Shown here piece after piece: positions 9,225 to 17,507 of a stretch of 64,000 nt of DNA. A model generated the notes under the pieces. The model searched no databases and was not told where the DNA came from. It saw nothing but the letters and a program-made list of their open reading frames with translations. Both the position numbers and the translations under genes were made by a program. Position 1 is the first letter of the stretch; each line of letters starts with the position of its first letter. The stretch is from Flavobacteriales bacterium UBA979 (GTDB taxonomy: Bacteria; Bacteroidota; Bacteroidia; Flavobacteriales_D; Sanyastnellaceae), in the NCBI GenBank assembly GCA_002292325.1, contig DBBR01000077.1:1-64000 (forward strand), read 5' to 3'.

Positions 9225-9959
9225 CTAGCGTTGAGCAACAAAACGGTACGTAATCGTCCCCGTCTGATCGTCCTGGCTCTTCATGTCGAAGACCGATCGT
9301 CGTGCTGCCTTGAGTGCCACACCTTCCATGCACTCTGCTGCATCGCCTTCGATGGATTGCGTCACCATGGCTTTCTGCACGCTTCCATCCGAGCTTAGCG
9401 TGACTTGAATCACGACCTTGCCAGCGGTGAGGCACAGATAACCCGGCACAGGCAGATATTGGTGATTCCGTCCCTGAACGTCATAGGAAACAACGACTTC
9501 GCCCTCATAACGTTTGTCCCACTCGGAGAGGGTGTTGATGTCATTGTTCTGACCATCATCTGGCACACCCTCCAATTCAAATTCTTTTTCTTGAGCCGAC
9601 AACCGAGCAAATTCCGCTTGTTCCATTGCCCGCAGTTCTGCTTCGACTTCTTTGGCCATGCTCTGTTCAGTCTCATCAGCGAAGGTTGATCTCCGATCAC
9701 TGCTCACACTCGCATTAACATCCGAAACCAAATTGGCTACACGCTCATTTAATTTTCCATGCAACTGCTCCTCCAAAGTGGGAAGCTCTGCTAAGGCGAA
9801 ATTCATTTCTGTAAATTCAACATCGACGAAATCAGCGGTTTCAGCGCGTGTAATTCCCGCAGGTTGCGCCCACAAAATCACAAGTACAATCAAATGAACA
9901 AGCAAGGTCAAACTCAGAGAGACCCAAAAGCGATTGGACGTATCCGATTCTGCTTGCAT
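9225..9959 (-). CDS. TonB-like protein: one transmembrane helix and a C-terminal TonB-type domain
   Basis: I place the start at the ATG at 9959, which overlaps the upstream stop (TGATG). A longer frame from 9992 is less likely. The 244-residue product has an N-terminal membrane helix at about residues 12-33 (VSLSLTLLVHLIVLVILW). An acidic Glu/Ala-rich periplasmic linker of about 120 residues follows instead of the usual Pro/Lys-rich spacer. The C-terminal TonB-like fold contains GKVVIQVTLSSDGSVQKAMV and ALKAARRSVF, plus two cysteines (YLCLTAGK and AECMEG). No exbB or exbD is nearby. It may be an energy transducer sharing ExbBD from elsewhere, or a structural envelope protein acting with the preceding large TPR/coiled-coil protein. 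Confidence 0.72.
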   Translation of the reverse strand: MQAESDTSNRFWVSLSLTLLVHLIVLVILWAQPAGITRAETADFVDVEFTEMNFALAELPTLEEQLHGKLNERVANLVSDVNASVSSDRRSTFADETEQSMAKEVEAELRAMEQAEFARLSAQEKEFELEGVPDDGQNNDINTLSEWDKRYEGEVVVSYDVQGRNHQYLPVPGYLCLTAGKVVIQVTLSSDGSVQKAMVTQSIEGDAAECMEGVALKAARRSVFDMKSQDDQTGTITYRFVAQR

Positions 9960-12900
9960 CAATCGAGAACAACCGTTGTTTCCCGGCGCCACGTATCCGC
10001 GGTAATGCTGCGGTCTCCTCTGAAATAATAAATACCTGTCTTGGTGACCACTTTCCGATAGCGAACGACCAAATTCCCATTCCGAACAGTACGCTGGATG
10101 ACGAGACCATTTGGAATGTCATACGACTCTTCATTCACCCCTTGCGCAACATTCTCATCCCTCTCAGCCAATTTATAATCCTCCGGCTCTCGCGGCCCAA
10201 CTTCCTTCAGGATATCCTCAGCCGCCTTCCTTTCATTGTAAGCACGTTGACGAGCCTCTTGCTCCCTTGCTTTCATTTGTTGGCTGACTTTTTTGGCCTT
10301 TCTCCGCGAATCAAGCCATCTTTCTTGTGCACGGGCATTGGCTCCATCTCCAAGTCTTCGGTACTTCCGCGCCGAACTTTCTGCTTGAACTCTTGCTTCG
10401 GATCGTCGATCTTCGGAAGCTTTAGACAAGCCTTGAAACAGGTTCCGAAGCGATCGCTTTTTCGCTTGAACCTCCGGCATATTCAGTGTATAATCTTGGG
10501 ATCTCCTCGACCGCATCCTCGAACGAATGCTTTCTTTTCGCTGGGCTTGCTCGGCCCCTTGTTGAATCTGATCCCTTCCTGCTGCTTTCGCAGCTGCCGC
10601 TCTTGACTCAAAATTAGCCACCTGACTATCCTGATTCGCACTTCTGATTTCTTGTTGATTCACCCCTTTTTCTTGCATGGCCGCATCTTGCCGGAGTACA
10701 TCTTTTTGATTCATCATTGACCGATTTACTCGGTCTTGTGCCTTTTTCTCGGAATCGCTTATGAGCTGATTTTGGGCGGCTTTCTTGTCTTCCACCTCCA
10801 ATGCACGTGCAAGCGCTTCGCTTTCCAATGCCTCCTTGTAATACGTCTCCACCTCATCATCTTCAGCTACGTTCATTTGAGCCGCTAATCGCTCAGCACG
10901 CTGACGCTCTTTCCTTGCACGGTCTTCTTGATCAGCTTTTTCTCGCGCTTTCAAAGCCGCTTCATCTGACAGATTCTGCGCTGCAAATTCTGCAGCCTTC
11001 CGGGCGAATTCTTCCTCTTGGTCAGCATTCTCACGCTCCATCGCCTCCCGTTCAAGATCCAATTCTGCTTGGGAGGCCCCCATTTGCTGCCCAGTCAATT
11101 CCTCTGAAGATCTTGAAGCCTCGCGTTCCACCCGGTCCATTCGAGATTTCGCATATCGATCTGTGGGCTTAATGGATAAAGCTTTTTCATAACGGCTTCT
11201 TGCTCCATCCCAATCAGCACGATCAAATGCATCATCTGCGCCTGCGATCGCAACAGCATATGCGGCCTCTACTTGTTCAGCTTCGGATCGCGCGGCTAAT
11301 TCGGCTGCTTCACGTGCCTCGCGTTGGGCTGCTGCAGCGTCATCTGATTCCTGTGCATCTGCCTCAGCTTGAGCCCATTGGTCTGCATCAGGATCCGACA
11401 CTTCAGGTTCACCTTGGCTCGGTTCACTTTCTGCGCTCGTCGAGGCGGCATCCACTGAGCGCGCCATTCTCTTTTCCGCCTCATTCATCCGTTGTTTTGG
11501 ATACCGTTCGTCTGGAAATAAACGAGATGCATTTCCATATTTTTCGACAGCTGCGGCATAGTCGTTTGACCGAAACAACTCATCTGCTGCATCATTTAGG
11601 GCATCGTACTGCTCCCGGCGCTCGCGCTCCTCAGCCAGCGCTGCCTCGCGCTCTGCTTCTTCACTTTCCCGGTCCTTCCTTCCTGAATCTTTGACATCCG
11701 CTTCAGCCATGCGTTCCCGGCAGGCTTCTGCTCGCTGCTGCCAAAATCGTTCTGCAGGCAGCACGCTTCCGGCTGCCTCATATTTCACCAAGGCTGCACC
11801 GTAATCGTCCGCCCTGAATAAAAGATTGGCTTCGTCGACCAAGGCTTCATATTCGATTGTTCGCGCGATGATGTCCGCTTGTTGAGAAGCAAGATCTGCT
11901 TGCCGGATTTCCGCTTCTTCCATCCGGTTTTTGGGATAGCTCTCGTTGGGCTTCAACGAACTCGCTTCCGCAAACTTATCGATCGCTCTATCCCACTGTT
12001 CTCGATCAAAATAGATATCCCCATCCTTCACCAAATCATCGTATTCCTCATCTACCTCTGACGAGTTCTCTAATTCGGACGCACGGTCGCTAACGCGTTG
12101 CAAACCATCCAGCGGTTCAGGTGCATCAGGCCGCATTTCTGATGCCGCTTCAAAACCATTTCTAGCTTCTTCCAGTCGATCGCGGTCAAGAGAAGCTTCC
12201 GCATCATCGAGCAGGGCTTGAAAAGCGGCTTCATCTGCGGCTGAGGCATTTGCCGCGTCCAATCCACGTTGCGCCTCTTGTCGCTTTGATATCACCTCAT
12301 CTTCATCGGCAAACAAGGCCAATGCCGAATCATAAAAGTCCACAGCTTTTTGCCACTCCTTGGCCGACTTAGATCGATCACCTTTCTGGACAAACTCCTC
12401 AAACTGCTCGCGCATCTCCTCTTCCTGACCAGCCATACGCTCGAGTCGCGCTAATTCGGCGTTGACTTTATTGCGCATTCGAACCGTGTAGTTGCTGTCA
12501 AAAATCACCGTGTTTTGGTTGGCATCGTATTCCCCCCTCCCGTACAAATCCTCGAAAATCGCAGAATCAAAACCGGGTGGCAATGGCATCATGGACATGT
12601 CCAAATCCATGTTTCGCGCACCCTTCACATCCAAAGGAATCCCTGAAGCATCTACTGCAATCCGTTTGTTGCCATGCCCTTCCAATTCAAAACTGAATGT
12701 ATAGTTGTGACGCAAAGGCAAATCAAATTCATACCCTCCCTTCAGGTCGGTCACAATGGCATCGAATTCGACGCCGTCCTGGTAAACCACAACACGCACG
12801 CCATCCAGTCGTTTGCTTCCCTCATCCATTTTCACGGTACCAAAGACGGACAACTTATCTTCTTGGTCCTCCTGGGCTCTTCCCTCACTCGCCGTCAAAA

Positions 12901-13015
12901 CTGCGAGCATGATCAAAAACAAGGTTCCCGCAAACTTCCTAATAAAATAGGGTAATTTGCGCGGGAGTTCCAGCTGCGAAGAAAACTCGCTTGGCTTGTT
13001 TGAATTGCAGGTCAT
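9959..13015 (-). CDS. Large CarboxypepD-regulatory/TPR/coiled-coil exported protein, unknown function
   Basis: With the ATG at 13015 the product has 1018 residues. A start at 13057 is open but would overlap the divergent gene at 13051. A long basic leader and hydrophobic core ending at SEGRAQ form a signal peptide. Residues about 55-130 resemble a carboxypeptidase-regulatory beta-sandwich (VFGTVKMDEGSKRLDGVRVV). At least four TPR-like repeats follow, each ending in a shared YPKxRMxExE-type motif (SYPKNRMEEAE, RYPKQRMNEAE, RYAKSRMDRVE). The centre is Glu/Ala/Arg/Gln-rich coiled coil. A small C-terminal domain holds VIQRTVRNGNLVVRYRKVV and a GIYYFRGDRSIT motif. It is coupled to the TonB-like gene by TGATG. 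I do not know a named function; an envelope scaffold is inferred. Confidence 0.8.
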   Translation of the reverse strand: MTCNSNKPSEFSSQLELPRKLPYFIRKFAGTLFLIMLAVLTASEGRAQEDQEDKLSVFGTVKMDEGSKRLDGVRVVVYQDGVEFDAIVTDLKGGYEFDLPLRHNYTFSFELEGHGNKRIAVDASGIPLDVKGARNMDLDMSMMPLPPGFDSAIFEDLYGRGEYDANQNTVIFDSNYTVRMRNKVNAELARLERMAGQEEEMREQFEEFVQKGDRSKSAKEWQKAVDFYDSALALFADEDEVISKRQEAQRGLDAANASAADEAAFQALLDDAEASLDRDRLEEARNGFEAASEMRPDAPEPLDGLQRVSDRASELENSSEVDEEYDDLVKDGDIYFDREQWDRAIDKFAEASSLKPNESYPKNRMEEAEIRQADLASQQADIIARTIEYEALVDEANLLFRADDYGAALVKYEAAGSVLPAERFWQQRAEACRERMAEADVKDSGRKDRESEEAEREAALAEERERREQYDALNDAADELFRSNDYAAAVEKYGNASRLFPDERYPKQRMNEAEKRMARSVDAASTSAESEPSQGEPEVSDPDADQWAQAEADAQESDDAAAAQREAREAAELAARSEAEQVEAAYAVAIAGADDAFDRADWDGARSRYEKALSIKPTDRYAKSRMDRVEREASRSSEELTGQQMGASQAELDLEREAMERENADQEEEFARKAAEFAAQNLSDEAALKAREKADQEDRARKERQRAERLAAQMNVAEDDEVETYYKEALESEALARALEVEDKKAAQNQLISDSEKKAQDRVNRSMMNQKDVLRQDAAMQEKGVNQQEIRSANQDSQVANFESRAAAAKAAGRDQIQQGAEQAQRKESIRSRMRSRRSQDYTLNMPEVQAKKRSLRNLFQGLSKASEDRRSEARVQAESSARKYRRLGDGANARAQERWLDSRRKAKKVSQQMKAREQEARQRAYNERKAAEDILKEVGPREPEDYKLAERDENVAQGVNEESYDIPNGLVIQRTVRNGNLVVRYRKVVTKTGIYYFRGDRSITADTWRRETTVVLD

Positions 13016-13050
13016 GACAGGTTTGCTTCCTCTTCCTAAAACGTAAAAAT

Positions 13051-14169
13051 ATGGCATTTAGTTATTGGGAATCAAAAGAATGGCTCGAAGGATTGGATTT
13101 ATGCGTTGTTGGCGGTGGGATTGTTGGCCTATCCGCTGCATTGTTCGCGAAGAAAAAACAACCGGACTGGAGAATTGCCGTAGTGGATGCTGATCCCCTC
13201 GGTGGTGGCGGAACTTCCAAAAATGCAGGATTTGCGTGCTTTGGGAGTGCGACAGAATTAATGGCTGACCGAATGGCTTTAGGAGACCAATCAGCAAGGG
13301 ATTTAGTACAGAGCCGATTGAACGGCCTGCGCTTGCTCCGGGAAACTCTTGGTGAAGTACAAATTGGTTTTGAGCGCTCAGGTAGCGTTGAGTTTTTCAT
13401 GCAAAATGGCATGACACGCTTTCCTTCTATCGCGGAGATTAAAGATTTGAATGACTGGTTATCAGAAGTTACAGACTTGAAAGAGACCTTCGAAGTTATT
13501 CAGGCTTCTAACTTCCCGGAACGTCATGCATCTGATCATGAGCGTGCAATTTTCTCCCGATTAGAAGGCGTGATTGATACCGGAAAAATGAACCGCTCTT
13601 TGCGCCAAAAAGTATCCGATGCAGGCATTGATCTCATCAGCGGTCTTCACGTGCATGCCGTGGAACAGCTGAACGCAAGTTGGACACTGACGGTAGAGCG
13701 TGGCAGAGAAACCACCTCCTTTGATGCACCACGCTTGATCATCGCCACCAATGCTTTTGCGACTCAATTGCTCCCGGACGTTGACGTCCAACCTGTCGAA
13801 AACAAAGTACTCGTGACCCAGCCCATTCGAGGCTGGGATTTTCGGCATTCTGTGCATGTGGATGCCGGTTATGTTTATGCCCGCAACATTGGAGATCGAA
13901 TGCTCATTGGAGGAGGTCGGCATTGGGAGTTAGACGAAGAAAAAACCGAGAGACGACTCATTGAATGGCTTCATTCTTTGTGGCCACGCACCGAGGGGGT
14001 CGCCATATCACATCGCTGGACCGGCACCCTCGGAATAGGCAGGACACGTGCGCCCATCGTACGGAAAATAGGCATGCACGGTGTTGTTGCCGTCCGTTTA
14101 GGAGGCATGGGAGTGGCGATAGGAATGAGCATCGGAAAGCAGGCGGCAAATTTGCTGGAAGAAGATTGA
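13051..14169 (+). CDS. DadA-like FAD-dependent amino-acid oxidase family protein
   Basis: This 372-residue protein has an N-terminal Rossmann FAD motif at about residues 16-30 (LCVVGGGIVGLSAALFA), then an acidic strand end (VVDAD) and SKNAGFACFGS, typical of the DAO (glycine/D-amino-acid oxidase) superfamily. Near the C-terminus GTLGIGRTRAPIV and RLGGMGVAIGMSIG give the second half of the FAD site. It likely oxidises a small amine or amino acid in the cytoplasm, but the substrate cannot be assigned. The ATG is preceded by an A-rich stretch rather than a Shine-Dalgarno sequence. It is divergent from the large TPR/coiled-coil gene with only 35 bp between starts. Confidence 0.85.
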   Translation: MAFSYWESKEWLEGLDLCVVGGGIVGLSAALFAKKKQPDWRIAVVDADPLGGGGTSKNAGFACFGSATELMADRMALGDQSARDLVQSRLNGLRLLRETLGEVQIGFERSGSVEFFMQNGMTRFPSIAEIKDLNDWLSEVTDLKETFEVIQASNFPERHASDHERAIFSRLEGVIDTGKMNRSLRQKVSDAGIDLISGLHVHAVEQLNASWTLTVERGRETTSFDAPRLIIATNAFATQLLPDVDVQPVENKVLVTQPIRGWDFRHSVHVDAGYVYARNIGDRMLIGGGRHWELDEEKTERRLIEWLHSLWPRTEGVAISHRWTGTLGIGRTRAPIVRKIGMHGVVAVRLGGMGVAIGMSIGKQAANLLEED

Positions 14170-14233
14170 AACCTTTTTTCGACCAAATTCGTAAAGGCTG
14201 GGGATTAAACATCACTTTAAGACCCTCAACCCC

Positions 14234-15763
14234 ATGCGGACTGCTATTCAACTTTTATCAATCTCCACCCTGCTTCTGTGTGTCAATGCACTCGAAGCCC
14301 AAACGGGATTTCACGTCGTTACTGGACCCACGAGCTTCACTGGAGCATCCAATCTGGAGGACGGCATTCAAATCTCCTCAACGGGAAGCTACTCAACTCA
14401 ACTCGCGATGTTCACTGACATCATGCCGTTCTGCTCTGCAGATGCGGAAATGAATTGGGGAAGCCTCGGATTAACGGCTTCCAACCGCCGGCATGAAATG
14501 TCGGAATGGTACGGAGTAGGTGCAGGATTGCGCTTACACCAGCCATATGAAGAAGGCCGCATCATTGAGCCTTGGATTGGTCTTGGGATCAGCTTCATGC
14601 AACAATCAAATTTTGCAGACCTCGCTGATGCATCTGGACAAAGCTATTACCATTGGAACGATGGTCGCGTTTACAACATGGCCGAGAGTGACCTCAATGC
14701 GGAGATTTTAGCTCAAGAAATGACCCCGGACTACACGTACGAATCTGAAACCCGGACTCAAAACAGCATCGCAGTTCCCATTCGTTTTGGATTGAACTTG
14801 AATGTAACATCACGAATCTATGCGAGCGCAGCCTTTTCAATGCTCGCAGGCACAGAGGCAAGCCTTGACCCTCGACCTGGCTACACGGATTACTTGACCA
14901 CTGCGCAAGCCGGTATCGGCATTCGAATTGGAAAAGATTTCGCTGAACCGCGCATTGCGTACCCCGAAGGATGGGCAGCTTTGGGCAACGATTTTGACCA
15001 AGATGGCATCAAGGACAGCCGTGACCGTTGTCCCGGAACGCCAGAGGGCATATCCACGGATCGCCGCGGATGTCCGGTGGACAGCGACAACGACGGGGTA
15101 GCGGACTTCGAGGACAAAGAGCCTTTTTCACCGCACAATCGCGTCAACTTAAAAGGCATTTCTTTGAGTGATGCGCAATGGCAATCACTGGAGTCTGAAG
15201 CCGCGGCATTCCAGCCACCGAGCCTGGAAGAATTCCAACGCATCGAAACACCTACTCAATCGCCCCAGGCAACACCTGTCGATACACGGGGACACACTCC
15301 TGCTGAATTGCGCCTATTGAAAACATTCGGCACGACCAAGTCGACCAATCAAGTGAAAGCCAACAGAGCTCAGCCCTTGGAAGAACCAAAGGCTGCAACA
15401 TCCAATAACTTCAACCTTTTATCTGCGAATGAGGTGGATGCCTTCCGGGCTGTCATGCCCGTCATTCGGCCCGCTTACCGCGTTCAATTGACACCTGACG
15501 TTCGTAAGTTGGACATCAATCTGATTACCCCCTTCATCTTGAGCGGTGAAGTCACGCAAAAATTTGATCAATTTAGCAGAATGACTTTCGTGACTCAGGC
15601 CGTTTACGACGCCGAAGTCGCCAAAGCCGATATGACTAAAATGCGGAATGCGGGATTCGAGGAAGCATTCATTGTGGGCGAATTCAATGGGCGCATCATT
15701 GATGTGGCCACAGCAGAACAGCTGGACCGTGAATTGCATAAAAAGGGAGCAGCCTCCAAATAA
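14234..15763 (+). CDS. Outer-membrane barrel protein with thrombospondin type 3-like repeats and a SPOR-like C-terminal region
   Basis: The 509-residue protein has a signal peptide (MRTAIQLLSISTLLLCVNALEAQ). A beta-strand-rich region of about 225 residues follows, consistent with a small outer-membrane barrel. Residues about 255-290 hold thrombospondin type 3-like calcium motifs (DFDQDGIKDSRDRCPGTPEG, DSDNDGVADFEDKEP), and a flexible Pro/Thr/Gln linker comes next. The C-terminal 90 residues (YRVQLTPDVRKLDINLI to FEEAFIVGEFNGRII) look like a SPOR-type peptidoglycan-binding fold instead of the usual OmpA domain. I infer a role tying the outer membrane to peptidoglycan. A strong terminator follows 20 bp after the stop. 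Confidence 0.72.
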   Translation: MRTAIQLLSISTLLLCVNALEAQTGFHVVTGPTSFTGASNLEDGIQISSTGSYSTQLAMFTDIMPFCSADAEMNWGSLGLTASNRRHEMSEWYGVGAGLRLHQPYEEGRIIEPWIGLGISFMQQSNFADLADASGQSYYHWNDGRVYNMAESDLNAEILAQEMTPDYTYESETRTQNSIAVPIRFGLNLNVTSRIYASAAFSMLAGTEASLDPRPGYTDYLTTAQAGIGIRIGKDFAEPRIAYPEGWAALGNDFDQDGIKDSRDRCPGTPEGISTDRRGCPVDSDNDGVADFEDKEPFSPHNRVNLKGISLSDAQWQSLESEAAAFQPPSLEEFQRIETPTQSPQATPVDTRGHTPAELRLLKTFGTTKSTNQVKANRAQPLEEPKAATSNNFNLLSANEVDAFRAVMPVIRPAYRVQLTPDVRKLDINLITPFILSGEVTQKFDQFSRMTFVTQAVYDAEVAKADMTKMRNAGFEEAFIVGEFNGRIIDVATAEQLDRELHKKGAASK

Positions 15764-15783
15764 ATTCTACCGTTTTCTAAAAG

Positions 15784-15816
15784 AAGGCTGCCCTCCATAG
15801 GCGGTCTTTTTTTTTT
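15784..15816 (+). terminator. Rho-independent terminator after the OmpA-like gene
   Basis: A 9-bp stem (AAGGCTGCC at 15784-15792 with GGCGGTCTT at 15800-15808, two G-U pairs) encloses a 7-base loop and runs into ten T residues (15807-15816). It lies between two convergent genes. The opposite side of the stem has a weaker T-rich run (TTCTTTTAG on the minus strand), so limited termination of the minus-strand gene is possible. Confidence 0.85.
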
Positions 15817-15822
15817 GCCTGA

Positions 15823-17433
15823 TCAACGGGATGAGTTCAATACCTGTCCCGCTGCCTCCGCCACGCGAATGCCATCCAAGGCAGCAGAGAGTATACCACC
15901 GGCATAGCCCCCACCTTCGCCGCAGGGATAGAGCCCCGCTACTTCAGGGTGAGCCAACGAATCACGATGGCGCGGAATTCGAACAGGACTCGATGTGCGC
16001 GACTCGGGTGCGACCAATAGGGCATTGCCGTCCAAATAAGCTGGCATCCTTTTTCCAAACTCCCGCAATCCAACCGCCAACGAATCCGATATTACGGCAG
16101 GTAAAAGCGCGCGCAGATTGACCGACACGACTCCTGGCAGATAGGAGCACGGGGGTAAATCACGGGAGACACGTCCCCGCGTTCCATGCAAAAAATCGAT
16201 GAGCCGCTGGGCTGGTGCGCGCTGAGTTTGCCCCCCAGCCTCCCAACACTTGCGCTCTACATGGCGTTGAAATGCCAAGGCTCCAAGCACCCCTGAAAAG
16301 CCCTCGGCTTTCCAGTCTTCTGGGCCTATTTGCACCACCATTCCAGCATTTGCAAAAGGATTGTTGCGCTTCGAAGGTGACCAGCCGTTCGTAACGACAG
16401 AATCCGCATCCGTTGCGCATGGTGCAATGATGCCACCAGGGCACATGCAGAATGAATGCACACCTTTTCCATTGGCTTGACAAACCAACCTGTAGGAAGC
16501 CGGTGGAAGCCAATCACCACGAGGCTGTCCGCTGTATTGAATTCGATCCACCAACTCCTGTGGATGTTCAATCCTCACTCCCATGGCAAAAGGCTTGGCC
16601 TCCAATGCCCAGCCCTTCGATTCAATTAATTCGAACACGTCCCGTGCACTATGTCCGGTTGCGAGAATGACCTGTCGTGTGCGTTCCGAGTGCACCTCTT
16701 GCGTCTTGAGATTTAACCACCGGATACCGGCAACGTGCCCAGCCTCTGAGGCAATATCAACCATCCGGCATCCAAAGTGCACTTTTCCTCCTGCCTGCTC
16801 AATTGCTCCGCGCATACGCTCGATGATTTGAGGCAATTTATTGGTTCCTATGTGCGGATGTGCATCAATCAAAATAGAGGGGTCAGCGCCAAACTGAACC
16901 AGCCAATGAAGTGTCCCTTGAATGTTCCCCCGCTTGTGGCTCCGCGTGTATAATTTACCGTCGCTGTAAGTTCCTGCCCCCCCTTCACCGAAGCAATAAT
17001 TTGAATCCGGATCAACGGTGTGCTCGCGCGTGATGCTCACCAAATCACGACGCCGCTGGCGAACAGGTTGACCCCGCTCCAACACGATCGGACGAATACC
17101 TTGTTGAATCAGGGAGAGCGCTGCAAACAAACCGGCCGGCCCAGCGCCAATGATGTACACGGACTCAGCATCATCCTTGACCGGTTCAAAAACAACATGT
17201 GGCGGTTGATCTGGAGGTAAATCGCCGTGTTCAGCAGCCACTTCTATGCGCCACACCGCCATCACTTGACGTTTGCGCGCATCCAGGTTTTTTCGCACCA
17301 CCCGGTACTTTCCAAGGCGCTCTTCAGCACAATTCATCCCCTCCGCAACCACCTTGCGAATTTTAGATTCATCCCCCGACCACTCCACGGGAAATCTCAC
17401 GTCGATGTATTGTGTTTCGCTATCGGATTGCAT
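15823..17433 (-). CDS. FAD-dependent dehydrogenase of the COG2509 type
   Basis: The 536-residue protein matches the large uncharacterised FAD-dependent protein family COG2509. An N-terminal domain of about 90 residues is followed by the Rossmann FAD motif VYIIGAGPAGLFAALSLIQ and VLERGQPVRQRRRD. Then come the family blocks CFGEGGAGTYSDGKLYTR, HPHIGTNKLPQII, VILATGHSARDVFELI and, near the C-terminus, LYPCGEGGGYAGGILSAALDG. The family is cytoplasmic and its substrate is unknown. The length is normal. It is transcribed alone, convergent with the OmpA-like gene (terminator between them) and divergent from the E1 dehydrogenase. Confidence 0.9.
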   Translation of the reverse strand: MQSDSETQYIDVRFPVEWSGDESKIRKVVAEGMNCAEERLGKYRVVRKNLDARKRQVMAVWRIEVAAEHGDLPPDQPPHVVFEPVKDDAESVYIIGAGPAGLFAALSLIQQGIRPIVLERGQPVRQRRRDLVSITREHTVDPDSNYCFGEGGAGTYSDGKLYTRSHKRGNIQGTLHWLVQFGADPSILIDAHPHIGTNKLPQIIERMRGAIEQAGGKVHFGCRMVDIASEAGHVAGIRWLNLKTQEVHSERTRQVILATGHSARDVFELIESKGWALEAKPFAMGVRIEHPQELVDRIQYSGQPRGDWLPPASYRLVCQANGKGVHSFCMCPGGIIAPCATDADSVVTNGWSPSKRNNPFANAGMVVQIGPEDWKAEGFSGVLGALAFQRHVERKCWEAGGQTQRAPAQRLIDFLHGTRGRVSRDLPPCSYLPGVVSVNLRALLPAVISDSLAVGLREFGKRMPAYLDGNALLVAPESRTSSPVRIPRHRDSLAHPEVAGLYPCGEGGGYAGGILSAALDGIRVAEAAGQVLNSSR

Positions 17434-17507
17434 GCGACGAAGATAAACCCGAGTTAACCCGAATCAGCTTGAACGCCGAACACTTAACTTCGTCATGAAT
17501 TTGACCC

